11,785 bases of DNA, from assembly GCA_017415945.1 (NCBI GenBank), contig JAFQDR010000156.1:1-11785 (forward strand). The letters run 5' to 3'. Numbering within the stretch: position 1 is the first letter of the stretch; each line of letters starts with the position of its first letter. The notes beneath the pieces were generated by a model. That model made no database searches and was not told the DNA's origin. It saw only the letters and a list, made by a program, of their open reading frames with translations. A program made the translations under genes and the position numbers. This DNA comes from Oscillospiraceae bacterium (GTDB lineage Bacteria; Bacillota_A; Clostridia; Oscillospirales; Oscillospiraceae). Positions 1 to 6,330 of this stretch are shown here, piece after piece.

Positions 1-426
1 GTGGAAACGGAACAGCTGGACGTTTTGAGTGCCCGTCTGCAGGGCCGCTACGCACAGATCCGTGAGACCGAATATCAGTGGGAAGCATACAATATGGAAA
101 ACGCCGAGATCGTGGTCACCGCCTTTGGCACCATCGCCCGTATTGCCAAGTCCGTGATTGACGAGCTGGAGGCAGAGGGCATCCATGTGGGCCTGTTCCG
201 TCCCATTACCATTTGGCCCTTCCCCTATAAGGAAGCCCGCAAGGCCTGCACGCAGCCCGGTGTGAAGGGTGTGCTGGATGTGGAAATGAATGCGGGACAG
301 ATGCTTGAGGATATCAAGCTGGCGGTCAATGGCGCACAGAAGGTGGAATTCTTCGGTCACTGCGGCAGCCATCTGCCCACTGTGGATGAGATCCGTCGGG
401 AAATTCTGCGCATGAGGGAGGAATGA
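1..426 (+). CDS. vorB: 2-oxoacid:ferredoxin oxidoreductase alpha subunit, C-terminal part (VorB-like)
   Basis: This is the last 141 residues of the alpha subunit of a 2-oxoacid:ferredoxin oxidoreductase. These cytoplasmic enzymes oxidatively decarboxylate 2-oxoacids (branched-chain 2-oxoacids for VOR, 2-oxoglutarate for KOR) to acyl-CoA, reducing ferredoxin. The reading frame is open from base 1, and family members are about 350 residues, so the start lies upstream and the GTG at base 1 is most likely an internal Val codon. What is visible is the C-terminal domain: a VVTAFGTIARIAKSVIDEL segment (around residues 37-55), then GLFRPITIWPFP, and a VEMNAGQMLEDI segment, all typical of VorB-type subunits. 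The stop is 3 nt before the beta subunit start, so the two are cotranscribed. VOR rather than KOR specificity is a judgement from overall resemblance. An upstream ferredoxin-like delta subunit would be expected but is outside the window. Confidence 0.88.
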   Translation: METEQLDVLSARLQGRYAQIRETEYQWEAYNMENAEIVVTAFGTIARIAKSVIDELEAEGIHVGLFRPITIWPFPYKEARKACTQPGVKGVLDVEMNAGQMLEDIKLAVNGAQKVEFFGHCGSHLPTVDEIRREILRMREE

Positions 427-429
427 GCA

Positions 430-1173
430 ATGGCTATTACGTATAAACCCACACAGCTGCTGACCGATGTGCCCAGACATTACTGCCCCGGCTGCGGTCA
501 CGGCATCGTACACCGTTTGGTTGCGGAAGCCATCGAGGAGCTGGATGCAGGCGGCAAGGCCGTGGGTGTCAGCCCCGTAGGCTGCTCCGTGTTCGCAAAC
601 AATTACTTCAACTTTGATATGGTCAACGCCCTCCACGGAAGAGCTCCCGCGGTTGCTACGGGTGTCAAGCGTGCCCGTCCCGATGCCCTGGTGTTCAGCT
701 ATCAGGGGGACGGCGACCTTGCCTCCATCGGTGCAGCGGAAGTGGTTCACGCTGCAATGCGCGGGGAAAAGATCTGCACCATTTTCATTAACAACGCCAT
801 TTACGGCATGACCGGGGGACAGATGGCTCCCACGACTCTGGTGGGGCAGAAGACCGCAACCTCTCCCAACGGTCGTGACGCAGATTGGTGCGGCAGTCCC
901 ATTCGCATCAGCGAAATGCTGGCCACCCTGGAAGGCAGCTATTATATTGCACGTGTGGCATTGGATACCACCGCACATATCAATCAGGCGAAAAAGGCCA
1001 TTAAGAAGGCCATGCAGTACCAGCTGGAGGGCAAGGGCTTCTGTCTGATCGAGGTGCTGTCCACCTGTCCCACCAACTGGGGCATGAGCCCTGTGGAGGC
1101 TATGGATTGGGTGGCACAGGAAATGATTCCCTACTACCCGCTGGGTACGTTCAAGGATAAGGGGGCTGTGTAA
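430..1173 (+). CDS. vorA: 2-oxoacid:ferredoxin oxidoreductase beta subunit (thiamine pyrophosphate-binding, VorA-like)
   Basis: This is the catalytic TPP-binding subunit of 247 residues, a normal length. Visible signatures are CPGCGHG (Cys19, Cys22), GCSVF (Cys52) and CPTNWG (Cys213), the four cysteines that ligate the cluster near TPP in this family. The GDGD motif (93-96) and the following NNAIYGMTGGQ (121-131) form the TPP/Mg2+ site. The ATG at 430 is preceded by GGAGG about 8 nt upstream, inside the end of the alpha gene. The next gene starts 2 nt after its stop. The near-continuous alpha-beta-gamma spacing suggests stoichiometric translation of one complex. The MTGGQMAPTT stretch and the PVEAMDWV segment near the C-terminus favour the VOR/KOR branch over pyruvate:ferredoxin oxidoreductase. 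Subunit letters vary between databases, so the symbol is only a family label. Confidence 0.92.
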   Translation: MAITYKPTQLLTDVPRHYCPGCGHGIVHRLVAEAIEELDAGGKAVGVSPVGCSVFANNYFNFDMVNALHGRAPAVATGVKRARPDALVFSYQGDGDLASIGAAEVVHAAMRGEKICTIFINNAIYGMTGGQMAPTTLVGQKTATSPNGRDADWCGSPIRISEMLATLEGSYYIARVALDTTAHINQAKKAIKKAMQYQLEGKGFCLIEVLSTCPTNWGMSPVEAMDWVAQEMIPYYPLGTFKDKGAV

Positions 1174-1175
1174 TC

Positions 1176-1721
1176 ATGTTGGAACAGTGCATTTTTGCAG
1201 GCTTTGGTGGTCAGGGAACCCTGCTGATCGGGAAGTTTCTGGCCTGTGCGGGACTGATGGAAGGAAAGGAAGTCACATGGCTGCCCTCCTACGGCCCCGA
1301 AATGCGTGGGGGCACCGCAAACTGCTCCGTGGTGGTTTCCGATAAGCCCATTGCGGCACCTGTGGTCACCTCCCCCGATTCGGTGATCGCCATGAATCTG
1401 CCCTCGCTGCTGAAATTTGAACACACCATCAAGCCCGGTGGCACGCTCATCATCAACAGCTCACTGACGGATACCAAGTGCAGCCGTGACGACCTGAAGG
1501 TGGCTTATGTTCCCGCAACGGAAATCGCCGAGCAGGTACAAAACCCCAAGGGTGCCAACGTGGTGATCCTCGGTGCGTATCTGGCAATGAAGCCCGAGAT
1601 CGTGGGGATCGACACGGTGATCGAAGCCATGAAGGAGGAGCTGGGCCCCAAGAAGATGAAGTTCCTGGACGGCAACATCAAGGCACTTTATGCAGGTATT
1701 GAGTATGTGAAAAACCATTAA
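1176..1721 (+). CDS. 2-oxoacid:ferredoxin oxidoreductase gamma subunit
   Basis: This 181-residue protein is the gamma subunit (pyruvate/ketoisovalerate oxidoreductase gamma domain). The domain belongs to the CoA-binding part of the complex and packs against alpha and beta. The N-terminal glycine-rich FAGFGGQGTLLIGK (residues 7-20) and the TWLPSYGPEMRGGTANC stretch (34-50) are diagnostic of the family. Length is normal for a stand-alone gamma subunit. The ATG lies 2 nt after the beta stop, with a GGGGG-type ribosome binding site overlapping the beta gene end. It is the last gene of the operon: a perfect 10-bp stem terminator begins 14 nt after the stop. No truncation or odd residue is seen. 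The precise 2-oxoacid substrate cannot be read from this subunit. Confidence 0.92.
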   Translation: MLEQCIFAGFGGQGTLLIGKFLACAGLMEGKEVTWLPSYGPEMRGGTANCSVVVSDKPIAAPVVTSPDSVIAMNLPSLLKFEHTIKPGGTLIINSSLTDTKCSRDDLKVAYVPATEIAEQVQNPKGANVVILGAYLAMKPEIVGIDTVIEAMKEELGPKKMKFLDGNIKALYAGIEYVKNH

Positions 1722-1735
1722 CCGCATAAAATGAG

Positions 1736-1764
1736 CCCCGTGACCAAAAGGTCACGGGGTTTTT
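1736..1764 (+). terminator. Intrinsic terminator of the oxidoreductase operon
   Basis: A perfect 10-bp stem (CCCCGTGACC at 1736-1745, GGTCACGGGG at 1750-1759) with an AAAA loop is followed directly by TTTTT (1760-1764). It lies 14 nt after the gamma subunit stop, a classic Rho-independent terminator. Confidence 0.95.
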
Positions 1765-1779
1765 GCTGACATGGGAAAG

Positions 1780-1951
1780 GGGCGTCCCTACGAGGACGAC
1801 AGATAAACGTACCACCCCGTAGGGGCAGCTATCAGCTGCCCGTAGCTGCGCAGTTGGATCGAACAATTGAGGCGGATGATATCCGCCCCTACGAGGGAGG
1901 AAAATCTCGGTGCGGCGGTGGAAAGCGGCGGCCGCTTGCTGCCGCCCTACG
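1780..1951. repeat. Cluster of GTAGGG/CCCTACG hairpin repeats (one full copy, two end fragments)
   Basis: The gene-free stretch 1765-2003 is mostly repeat. The full copy is 1818-1893: outer inverted ends CGTAGGGGC (1818-1826) and GCCCCTACG (1885-1893), a first internal hairpin GGGCAGCT-ATC-AGCTGCCC (1823-1841) and a second GGCGGAT-GAT-ATCCGCC (1871-1887). It is flanked by two pieces that look like right ends only: GGGCGTCCCTACGAG around 1780-1794, and a GGCGGC/GCCGCC hairpin (1927-1946) followed by CCTACGG up to 1951. I find no credible ORF with a ribosome binding site here. Related full copies are at 6195-6310 and 9126-9190. Confidence 0.8.
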
Positions 1952-1956
1952 GCAAG

Positions 1957-1991
1957 AAAACATCCCCGTGGCCTTTTGGCCACGGGGATGT
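1957..1991 (-). terminator. Intrinsic terminator of the RND exporter gene
   Basis: A perfect 14-bp stem (1960-1973 with 1978-1991) has a 4-nt loop. Read on the minus strand the loop is AAAA and the stem runs into TTTTCTT, the expected U-tract. It begins 12 nt after the stop of the minus-strand RND gene. The stem core CCCCGTGRCC-AAAA-GGYCACGGGG closely resembles that of the facing terminator at 1736-1764. Confidence 0.9.
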
Positions 1992-2003
1992 GCTGCATAT
2001 GAT

Positions 2004-5000
2004 TCAAATATCCAAAATCACAAGGTCGTCGTCGGAGACGATGTCCGGCTCGTTCTTGCAGACGATATCGTAAACAACGGGGATGACGAACAGGGTCATA
2101 ATGGTTGCGTACAGCAGGCCGCCGATGCACACGATGGCCATGGGCTGTACCAGTGCGGTGCCGATGTCCTTCCCTGCTGCCATCATCAGCAGACCCAGAA
2201 TGGTGGTCAGGGTGGTCATCAGAATGGGACGGATACGGGTGACACCCGCTTCCAGTATGGCCTCACGGCGTTCCATGCCTTCGGCGCGGAGCTGGTTGAT
2301 GTATTCCACCAGCACGATGCCGTTGTTGACGATGATGCCCACCAGCATAACAAAGCCGATCATGGAGATGATACTGATCTCGAAGCCCGTCAGCAGCAGT
2401 CCAAGGAAGCCCCCTGTGAAGGCCAGAGGAATGGTGAACATGATGATGAAGGGGCTCTTGAGGCTCTGGAACTGGGCGACCATAACGAAGTACACCAGCA
2501 TCATGCCCAGCAGCAGCATCAGCAGCAGCTGGAACATGGCATCCATGATCATTTCGTTTTCGCCGCCGAATTCTACCTTGACACTGTCGGGGAGGGTCAG
2601 CTTTTCCACGGCATTCCGTACATCTGCGGTGACCAGCGTGACGTTTTCTCCCTCAGCCAAGCTGCCCTTGACGGTGAGGTAGCGCTTCTGGTTTTCGCGG
2701 TTGATGGAGCTGAGGCCTGTGGTTTCCTCGATGGTTGCCACGTCTGCCAGGGTGAACTCTGTGGCCTCCCCGCCCATCATGCCCGTCTGTGTGAACTTCT
2801 GGGACAGCAGGCTGTCCAGCGTTACGTTCTTTTCCTCGGGGGTCTCTACGATGACGTCGATCTCCGTACCCTTCAGGTTGAAGGAGGTTGCGGTGGCGGA
2901 AGTGGTCAGGCTGGTAGCGATCTGCATATAGATCTGGGCGGTGGTGAAGCCCTTTGCCATGGCCTTGTTGCGGTCAATATTCACATGGATGGCGGTGGTG
3001 GCATCCTCCAAGCCGTTGGATACCTCGTCAATGGAATCCATGCCCTCCAGCAGCTCGCCCAAGGTGATGGCTGCGGACTGCAGGTCTTCCATGTTGTTGG
3101 AGTATACATTCATGGATACGCCGCTGCCGCCTGTGAGCATGGACATATCCATCATAGCTGAGCTTGCGGTCATTTCGCAGTCCAGACCCTCGCACAGCTC
3201 CAGAATTTGGTCTGCTACTACGCTGCCGGGCTCGCCCTCGGGCAGCACCACATACATGGAGACGGAGATGGTTTCGTCGCCGGACATGGTAGCGCCTGCA
3301 GTGTCGATGACCTCGATGGTGCTGACACGGCGCAGTGCTTCGTCGGAGATGGCCACGGCTTCTTCCATGGTGGTTTCCTCGTCAAAGCGCAGGGTGACGC
3401 TGACGGTGTTGGAGTCCATTTCGGGCATGAAGGTGAAGCCCTTGGAAACAGCCAGAGTCGCGGAACCAATCAGCAGCGCTACGGCAACGCCCAGCACGAT
3501 GGCCTTGTGGTCCAGAGACCATGCCACGGCGGGGGTGTACTTGCCGTAAACTCCTGCCAGCAGGTCCTTCTTCAAAGGCTTGTCGCTCTTGAGCAGCTTG
3601 GAGCCCATGGCGGGGACGAGGGTCAGTGCCACGATCAAGCTGGCCATCAGCGCATAGCCCATGGTCAGTGCCATGTCCAAAAACAGCTGCTTGGTGAGAC
3701 CGTCCACGAACACGATGGGCAGGAATACGCATACGGTGGTCAGGGTGGAGGAGGTGATGGCTCCCGCAACCTGCTTGGCACCGCTGACCGCTGCCTGGAT
3801 GGTATTGGCACCCTTGGAGCGGAGACGGTAAATGTTTTCAATGACAACGATGGAGTTGTCTACCAGCATACCTACCGATATGGACAGACCCGACAGGGAG
3901 ATGATGTTCAAGGTGATGCCGCTGAAGTACATGAGCACAATGGCAAACAGCAGGCTCAAGGGGATGGACAGCAGCGTGATCAGTGTGGGGCGTACGTCCT
4001 TCAGGAAGATGAACAGCACCAGCACGGAGAACAGGGCACCGAACAGCAGGCTTTCCAGAATGGACTTGACGATGTACATAATGTAGTCGCCCTGGTCCAT
4101 GAGCAGGAAGAATTCCAGACCCTCGTGCTCTGCTTCCAGCTCTGCAAAGCGTTCCTTGATGCCTTCGCTGACTTCCGCGGTGGCGTAGTTGGACTGCTTT
4201 TCAAAGTTCAGCATAATGCCGGGCTCTGTGCCCAGACGGGTGTACATGGTTTCGGAGTTGTCGGTGACGAAGATGTCCGCCACGTCGCTGAGGTAGATGG
4301 GCTCCATGTCCTCCAGACCGAAGTCAAAGAGCATGAGGTTTTCCAGCTCCTCCACGGAGGAGAAGTTGTCGCCTACGGAGACCATATAGTTGATGCCGTC
4401 CTGCTTCACATAGCCTGCGGGCATGGCGAAGTTCTGGGCATACAGGATCTGGGAAATGGTTTCCAGACTGAGGATGTTGTCCAAGTCTGCCTGTGCCAGT
4501 GCGTCCTTGCGGGAAGACTCGATGGTGCTGAGGCCGCTGTCGATCTGGCTCATGGCGGAGCTCATCTGCATCATGCCGTTGACCAGTGTGCCCATCATGT
4601 TGCCAAGGTCGGGGTACATGGCCTGCTTTTCGGCGTTGAGCGCCTCTACCTCCCCGTTCAGAACGGTCAGTGTGCTCTTGTGGGAGGCGATTTGTGCATC
4701 CAGCAGGGCAATGTCAATGTCCAGACCCAGTGCTTCCAGCTGCTTCTGGGCTTCCTCGCGGGTGAGACCGTCGGGCTTCAGCGCGTTCAGCCGTTCTTCC
4801 ACCTCTGCCTTTTCGGAGTATGCGGAAGAGCGTTCCTCAGCCGCAGCGGATCTTTCTGTATTCAAGGAGGCGATGGCCGCCTGTGCATCGGCGGTCACAG
4901 CGGTGAGGATGCTTTCCAGCTCCGCCTTGTCCGCTGCCCATGCATCGGGATCGGCACCCTCGGGAGCGGATTCGCCGTGGGCGGTCAGGGCATCCTGCGC

Positions 5001-5966
5001 CTTGCGGATCTTTTCGTTTTCTTCAAAAATGCGGCTGTCGATGACTGCGATCTGCTCATTCAGCTTGTTAATGCGAGCGTTCAGCTCATTGCGCTTGTTT
5101 TTCAGTGCGGCAATTTCCTCGGCATTGCCGGTGTCCTCGGGAGCCAGTGCGGACTGGATTTTTTCCAAAGCGGTAAGGGTGGCCTCGATGGACGCGATCT
5201 CCGCCTTCTTTGCAAGGATCTGCTTGTCCAGCTCGCTTGTATCGGGCAGCAGCTCCGTCAGCAGGTCACTGTCGGAGATATCGCCCATGTTGCCCAAGGC
5301 ACCGTTGATTTGATTCTTGGCTGCTTTCAGAGCTGCCACAGCGGCATCCAGCTTTTTGTTGATGCCCTTGGCAACCTTTTCGTTGAGAACGTCAACCTTT
5401 TCCTGACTGATGACCACATGGAGCTGCTCCTCCACACTGCCGCTGACACTGACACGGGCAACGCCGCTGACACCTTCCAGACGGCCCATGAGGGTGTCGT
5501 CTACGAACTCACTGAGCTCAATGATGTCCATGCCTTCCATGGATACCGCAGCCATAGCTACGGGAAGCATGGAGGGGTTGATCTTCAGAATCACGGGAGT
5601 GCCGATGGTTTCGGGCCAGCTGCCCTGCAGGGCACTGATCTTTTGCTGGATATCCACCCCAACGGTGTCCAGATTGGTGCCTTCCTCAAACTCCAAGGTG
5701 ACCAGAGAGTAGTTGTCGGCGGAGTTGGAGTTCACGTTTACGATGCCCTCCAAGGTGGCCATGGCCTGCTCAATGGGGCGGGTGACCTCAGACTCCACCT
5801 TTTCGGGGCCGGCACCGGGATCCGTGGTCATAATGATGACGTAGGGGAAGTCCATATTGGGCAGCAGGTCGGGGGTCATACGGGTATAGGCAACCACGCC
5901 AAGAACCAAAATGGCAATGGCGACAACGAATATGGTAAGTGGTTTTTTAACGCTGAATTGCGGCAT
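2004..5966 (-). CDS. RND-superfamily efflux permease (HAE1/AcrB-like) with large coiled-coil insertion
   Basis: A 1320-residue proton-driven exporter of the hydrophobe/amphiphile RND type, in the cytoplasmic membrane. It has twelve membrane segments in the usual order: TM1 (about 10-27), an extracytoplasmic loop, TM2-6 (633-787), TM7 (822-841), a second loop, and TM8-12 (1141-1298). TM4 carries LVDNSIVVIENIYR, keeping the first of AcrB's proton-relay aspartates (D703) with Asn at the second. TM10 has GIIVNNGIVLVEY, with Asn where AcrB has the relay Lys. About 300 residues (197-497, bases 4476-5378) are inserted in the first loop. They are rich in Ala, Glu, Lys and Leu with heptad-like spacing, and explain the excess over the usual 1020-1050 residues. 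The ATG at 5966 is chosen because AAGGAG lies 9 nt upstream; an in-frame GTG at 6002 lacks a site. No adaptor or outer-membrane factor gene is adjacent. Substrate is unknown. Confidence 0.93.
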   Translation of the reverse strand: MPQFSVKKPLTIFVVAIAILVLGVVAYTRMTPDLLPNMDFPYVIIMTTDPGAGPEKVESEVTRPIEQAMATLEGIVNVNSNSADNYSLVTLEFEEGTNLDTVGVDIQQKISALQGSWPETIGTPVILKINPSMLPVAMAAVSMEGMDIIELSEFVDDTLMGRLEGVSGVARVSVSGSVEEQLHVVISQEKVDVLNEKVAKGINKKLDAAVAALKAAKNQINGALGNMGDISDSDLLTELLPDTSELDKQILAKKAEIASIEATLTALEKIQSALAPEDTGNAEEIAALKNKRNELNARINKLNEQIAVIDSRIFEENEKIRKAQDALTAHGESAPEGADPDAWAADKAELESILTAVTADAQAAIASLNTERSAAAEERSSAYSEKAEVEERLNALKPDGLTREEAQKQLEALGLDIDIALLDAQIASHKSTLTVLNGEVEALNAEKQAMYPDLGNMMGTLVNGMMQMSSAMSQIDSGLSTIESSRKDALAQADLDNILSLETISQILYAQNFAMPAGYVKQDGINYMVSVGDNFSSVEELENLMLFDFGLEDMEPIYLSDVADIFVTDNSETMYTRLGTEPGIMLNFEKQSNYATAEVSEGIKERFAELEAEHEGLEFFLLMDQGDYIMYIVKSILESLLFGALFSVLVLFIFLKDVRPTLITLLSIPLSLLFAIVLMYFSGITLNIISLSGLSISVGMLVDNSIVVIENIYRLRSKGANTIQAAVSGAKQVAGAITSSTLTTVCVFLPIVFVDGLTKQLFLDMALTMGYALMASLIVALTLVPAMGSKLLKSDKPLKKDLLAGVYGKYTPAVAWSLDHKAIVLGVAVALLIGSATLAVSKGFTFMPEMDSNTVSVTLRFDEETTMEEAVAISDEALRRVSTIEVIDTAGATMSGDETISVSMYVVLPEGEPGSVVADQILELCEGLDCEMTASSAMMDMSMLTGGSGVSMNVYSNNMEDLQSAAITLGELLEGMDSIDEVSNGLEDATTAIHVNIDRNKAMAKGFTTAQIYMQIATSLTTSATATSFNLKGTEIDVIVETPEEKNVTLDSLLSQKFTQTGMMGGEATEFTLADVATIEETTGLSSINRENQKRYLTVKGSLAEGENVTLVTADVRNAVEKLTLPDSVKVEFGGENEMIMDAMFQLLLMLLLGMMLVYFVMVAQFQSLKSPFIIMFTIPLAFTGGFLGLLLTGFEISIISMIGFVMLVGIIVNNGIVLVEYINQLRAEGMERREAILEAGVTRIRPILMTTLTTILGLLMMAAGKDIGTALVQPMAIVCIGGLLYATIMTLFVIPVVYDIVCKNEPDIVSDDDLVILDI

Positions 5967-6028
5967 TTGCGGAAGCTCCTTGCAAGGGGGGTCACAAACC
6001 ACCCAGTCTAAAATTATGGTTTCATTGT

Positions 6029-6057
6029 ATCATATCGTTTATGCCCGTGGCTATAAA
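6029..6057 (-). promoter_or_regulatory. Sigma-A-like promoter of the RND gene
   Basis: On the minus strand, TTTATA (6057-6052, 4 of 6 matches to TTGACA) and TATGAT (6034-6029, 5 of 6 to TATAAT) are separated by exactly 17 nt. It lies in an AT-rich stretch about 60 nt upstream of the start codon at 5966. I see no TACA-N3-TGTA dyad here, so control by the neighbouring BlaI-like repressor is not supported. Confidence 0.6.
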
Positions 6058-6126
6058 CATATTGTGAATAATAGTTAAAATACGGATACAAAAATAGGCA
6101 GAATTGCCGTAATGTGACATTTTCTC

Positions 6127-6165
6127 AAAGAAAATCCCCACTTTTCCGAAAACAGAAAAGTGGGG
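6127..6165 (-). terminator. Intrinsic terminator downstream of the M56 protease gene
   Basis: An 11-bp perfect stem (6136-6146 with 6155-6165) has an 8-nt loop. On the minus strand it runs into ATTTTCTTT (6135-6127). It lies about 165 nt beyond the M56 stop codon, with a hairpin repeat copy in between, and upstream of the RND promoter, so it separates the two minus-strand units. Confidence 0.85.
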
Positions 6166-6194
6166 GTGTGATGCACCAACGGTAGTTTTCCGTT

Positions 6195-6310
6195 GTAGGG
6201 AGCGTCGTCCTCGACGCTCCGTGATGCGGTTGGAAAAATACCGATGAATATGGAATTGTAGAATACTTAAGGTGCGGCGTGGCGGAGCGTCCGGGAGGAC
6301 GCTCCCTACG
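6195..6310. repeat. GTAGGG/CCCTACG hairpin repeat, copy 2
   Basis: A 116-bp element with 12-bp perfect terminal inverted repeats GTAGGGAGCGTC (6195-6206) and GACGCTCCCTAC (6298-6309). Each end also forms its own hairpin: GGAGCGTCG-TCCT-CGACGCTCC (6199-6220) and GGAGCGTCC-GGGA-GGACGCTCC (6284-6305). The interior (6221-6283) is AT-richer and encodes nothing recognisable. It begins 20 nt after the M56 stop codon and lies within the 5967-6330 gene-free stretch, which otherwise holds the RND promoter and the M56 terminator. Confidence 0.8.
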
Positions 6311-6330
6311 AGTTGCTTTTGTTGGTGCTC

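Noticed and set aside
1780..1951. CRISPR-like array from the repeated hairpins
   Set aside because: There are no regular direct repeats with uniform spacers; units are inverted, of different length, and scattered between genes elsewhere in the window.
1854..3161. Plus-strand open frame of 435 codons spanning the repeat region and the RND 3' end
   Set aside because: It starts inside a hairpin repeat, has the same His/Gln-rich antisense composition, lacks a ribosome binding site, and crosses the minus-strand terminator.
3207..6011. Very long plus-strand open frame (934 codons) opposite the RND gene
   Set aside because: Its product is rich in His, Gln, Gly, Asp and Val with no membrane or family motifs, as expected for the antisense of a biased coding sequence. 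The minus-strand RND protein is unmistakable.
5967..6126. Possible control of the RND gene by the neighbouring BlaI-like repressor
   Set aside because: No TACA-N3-TGTA or related dyad is present in the RND promoter region, and a terminator separates it from the repressor operon.
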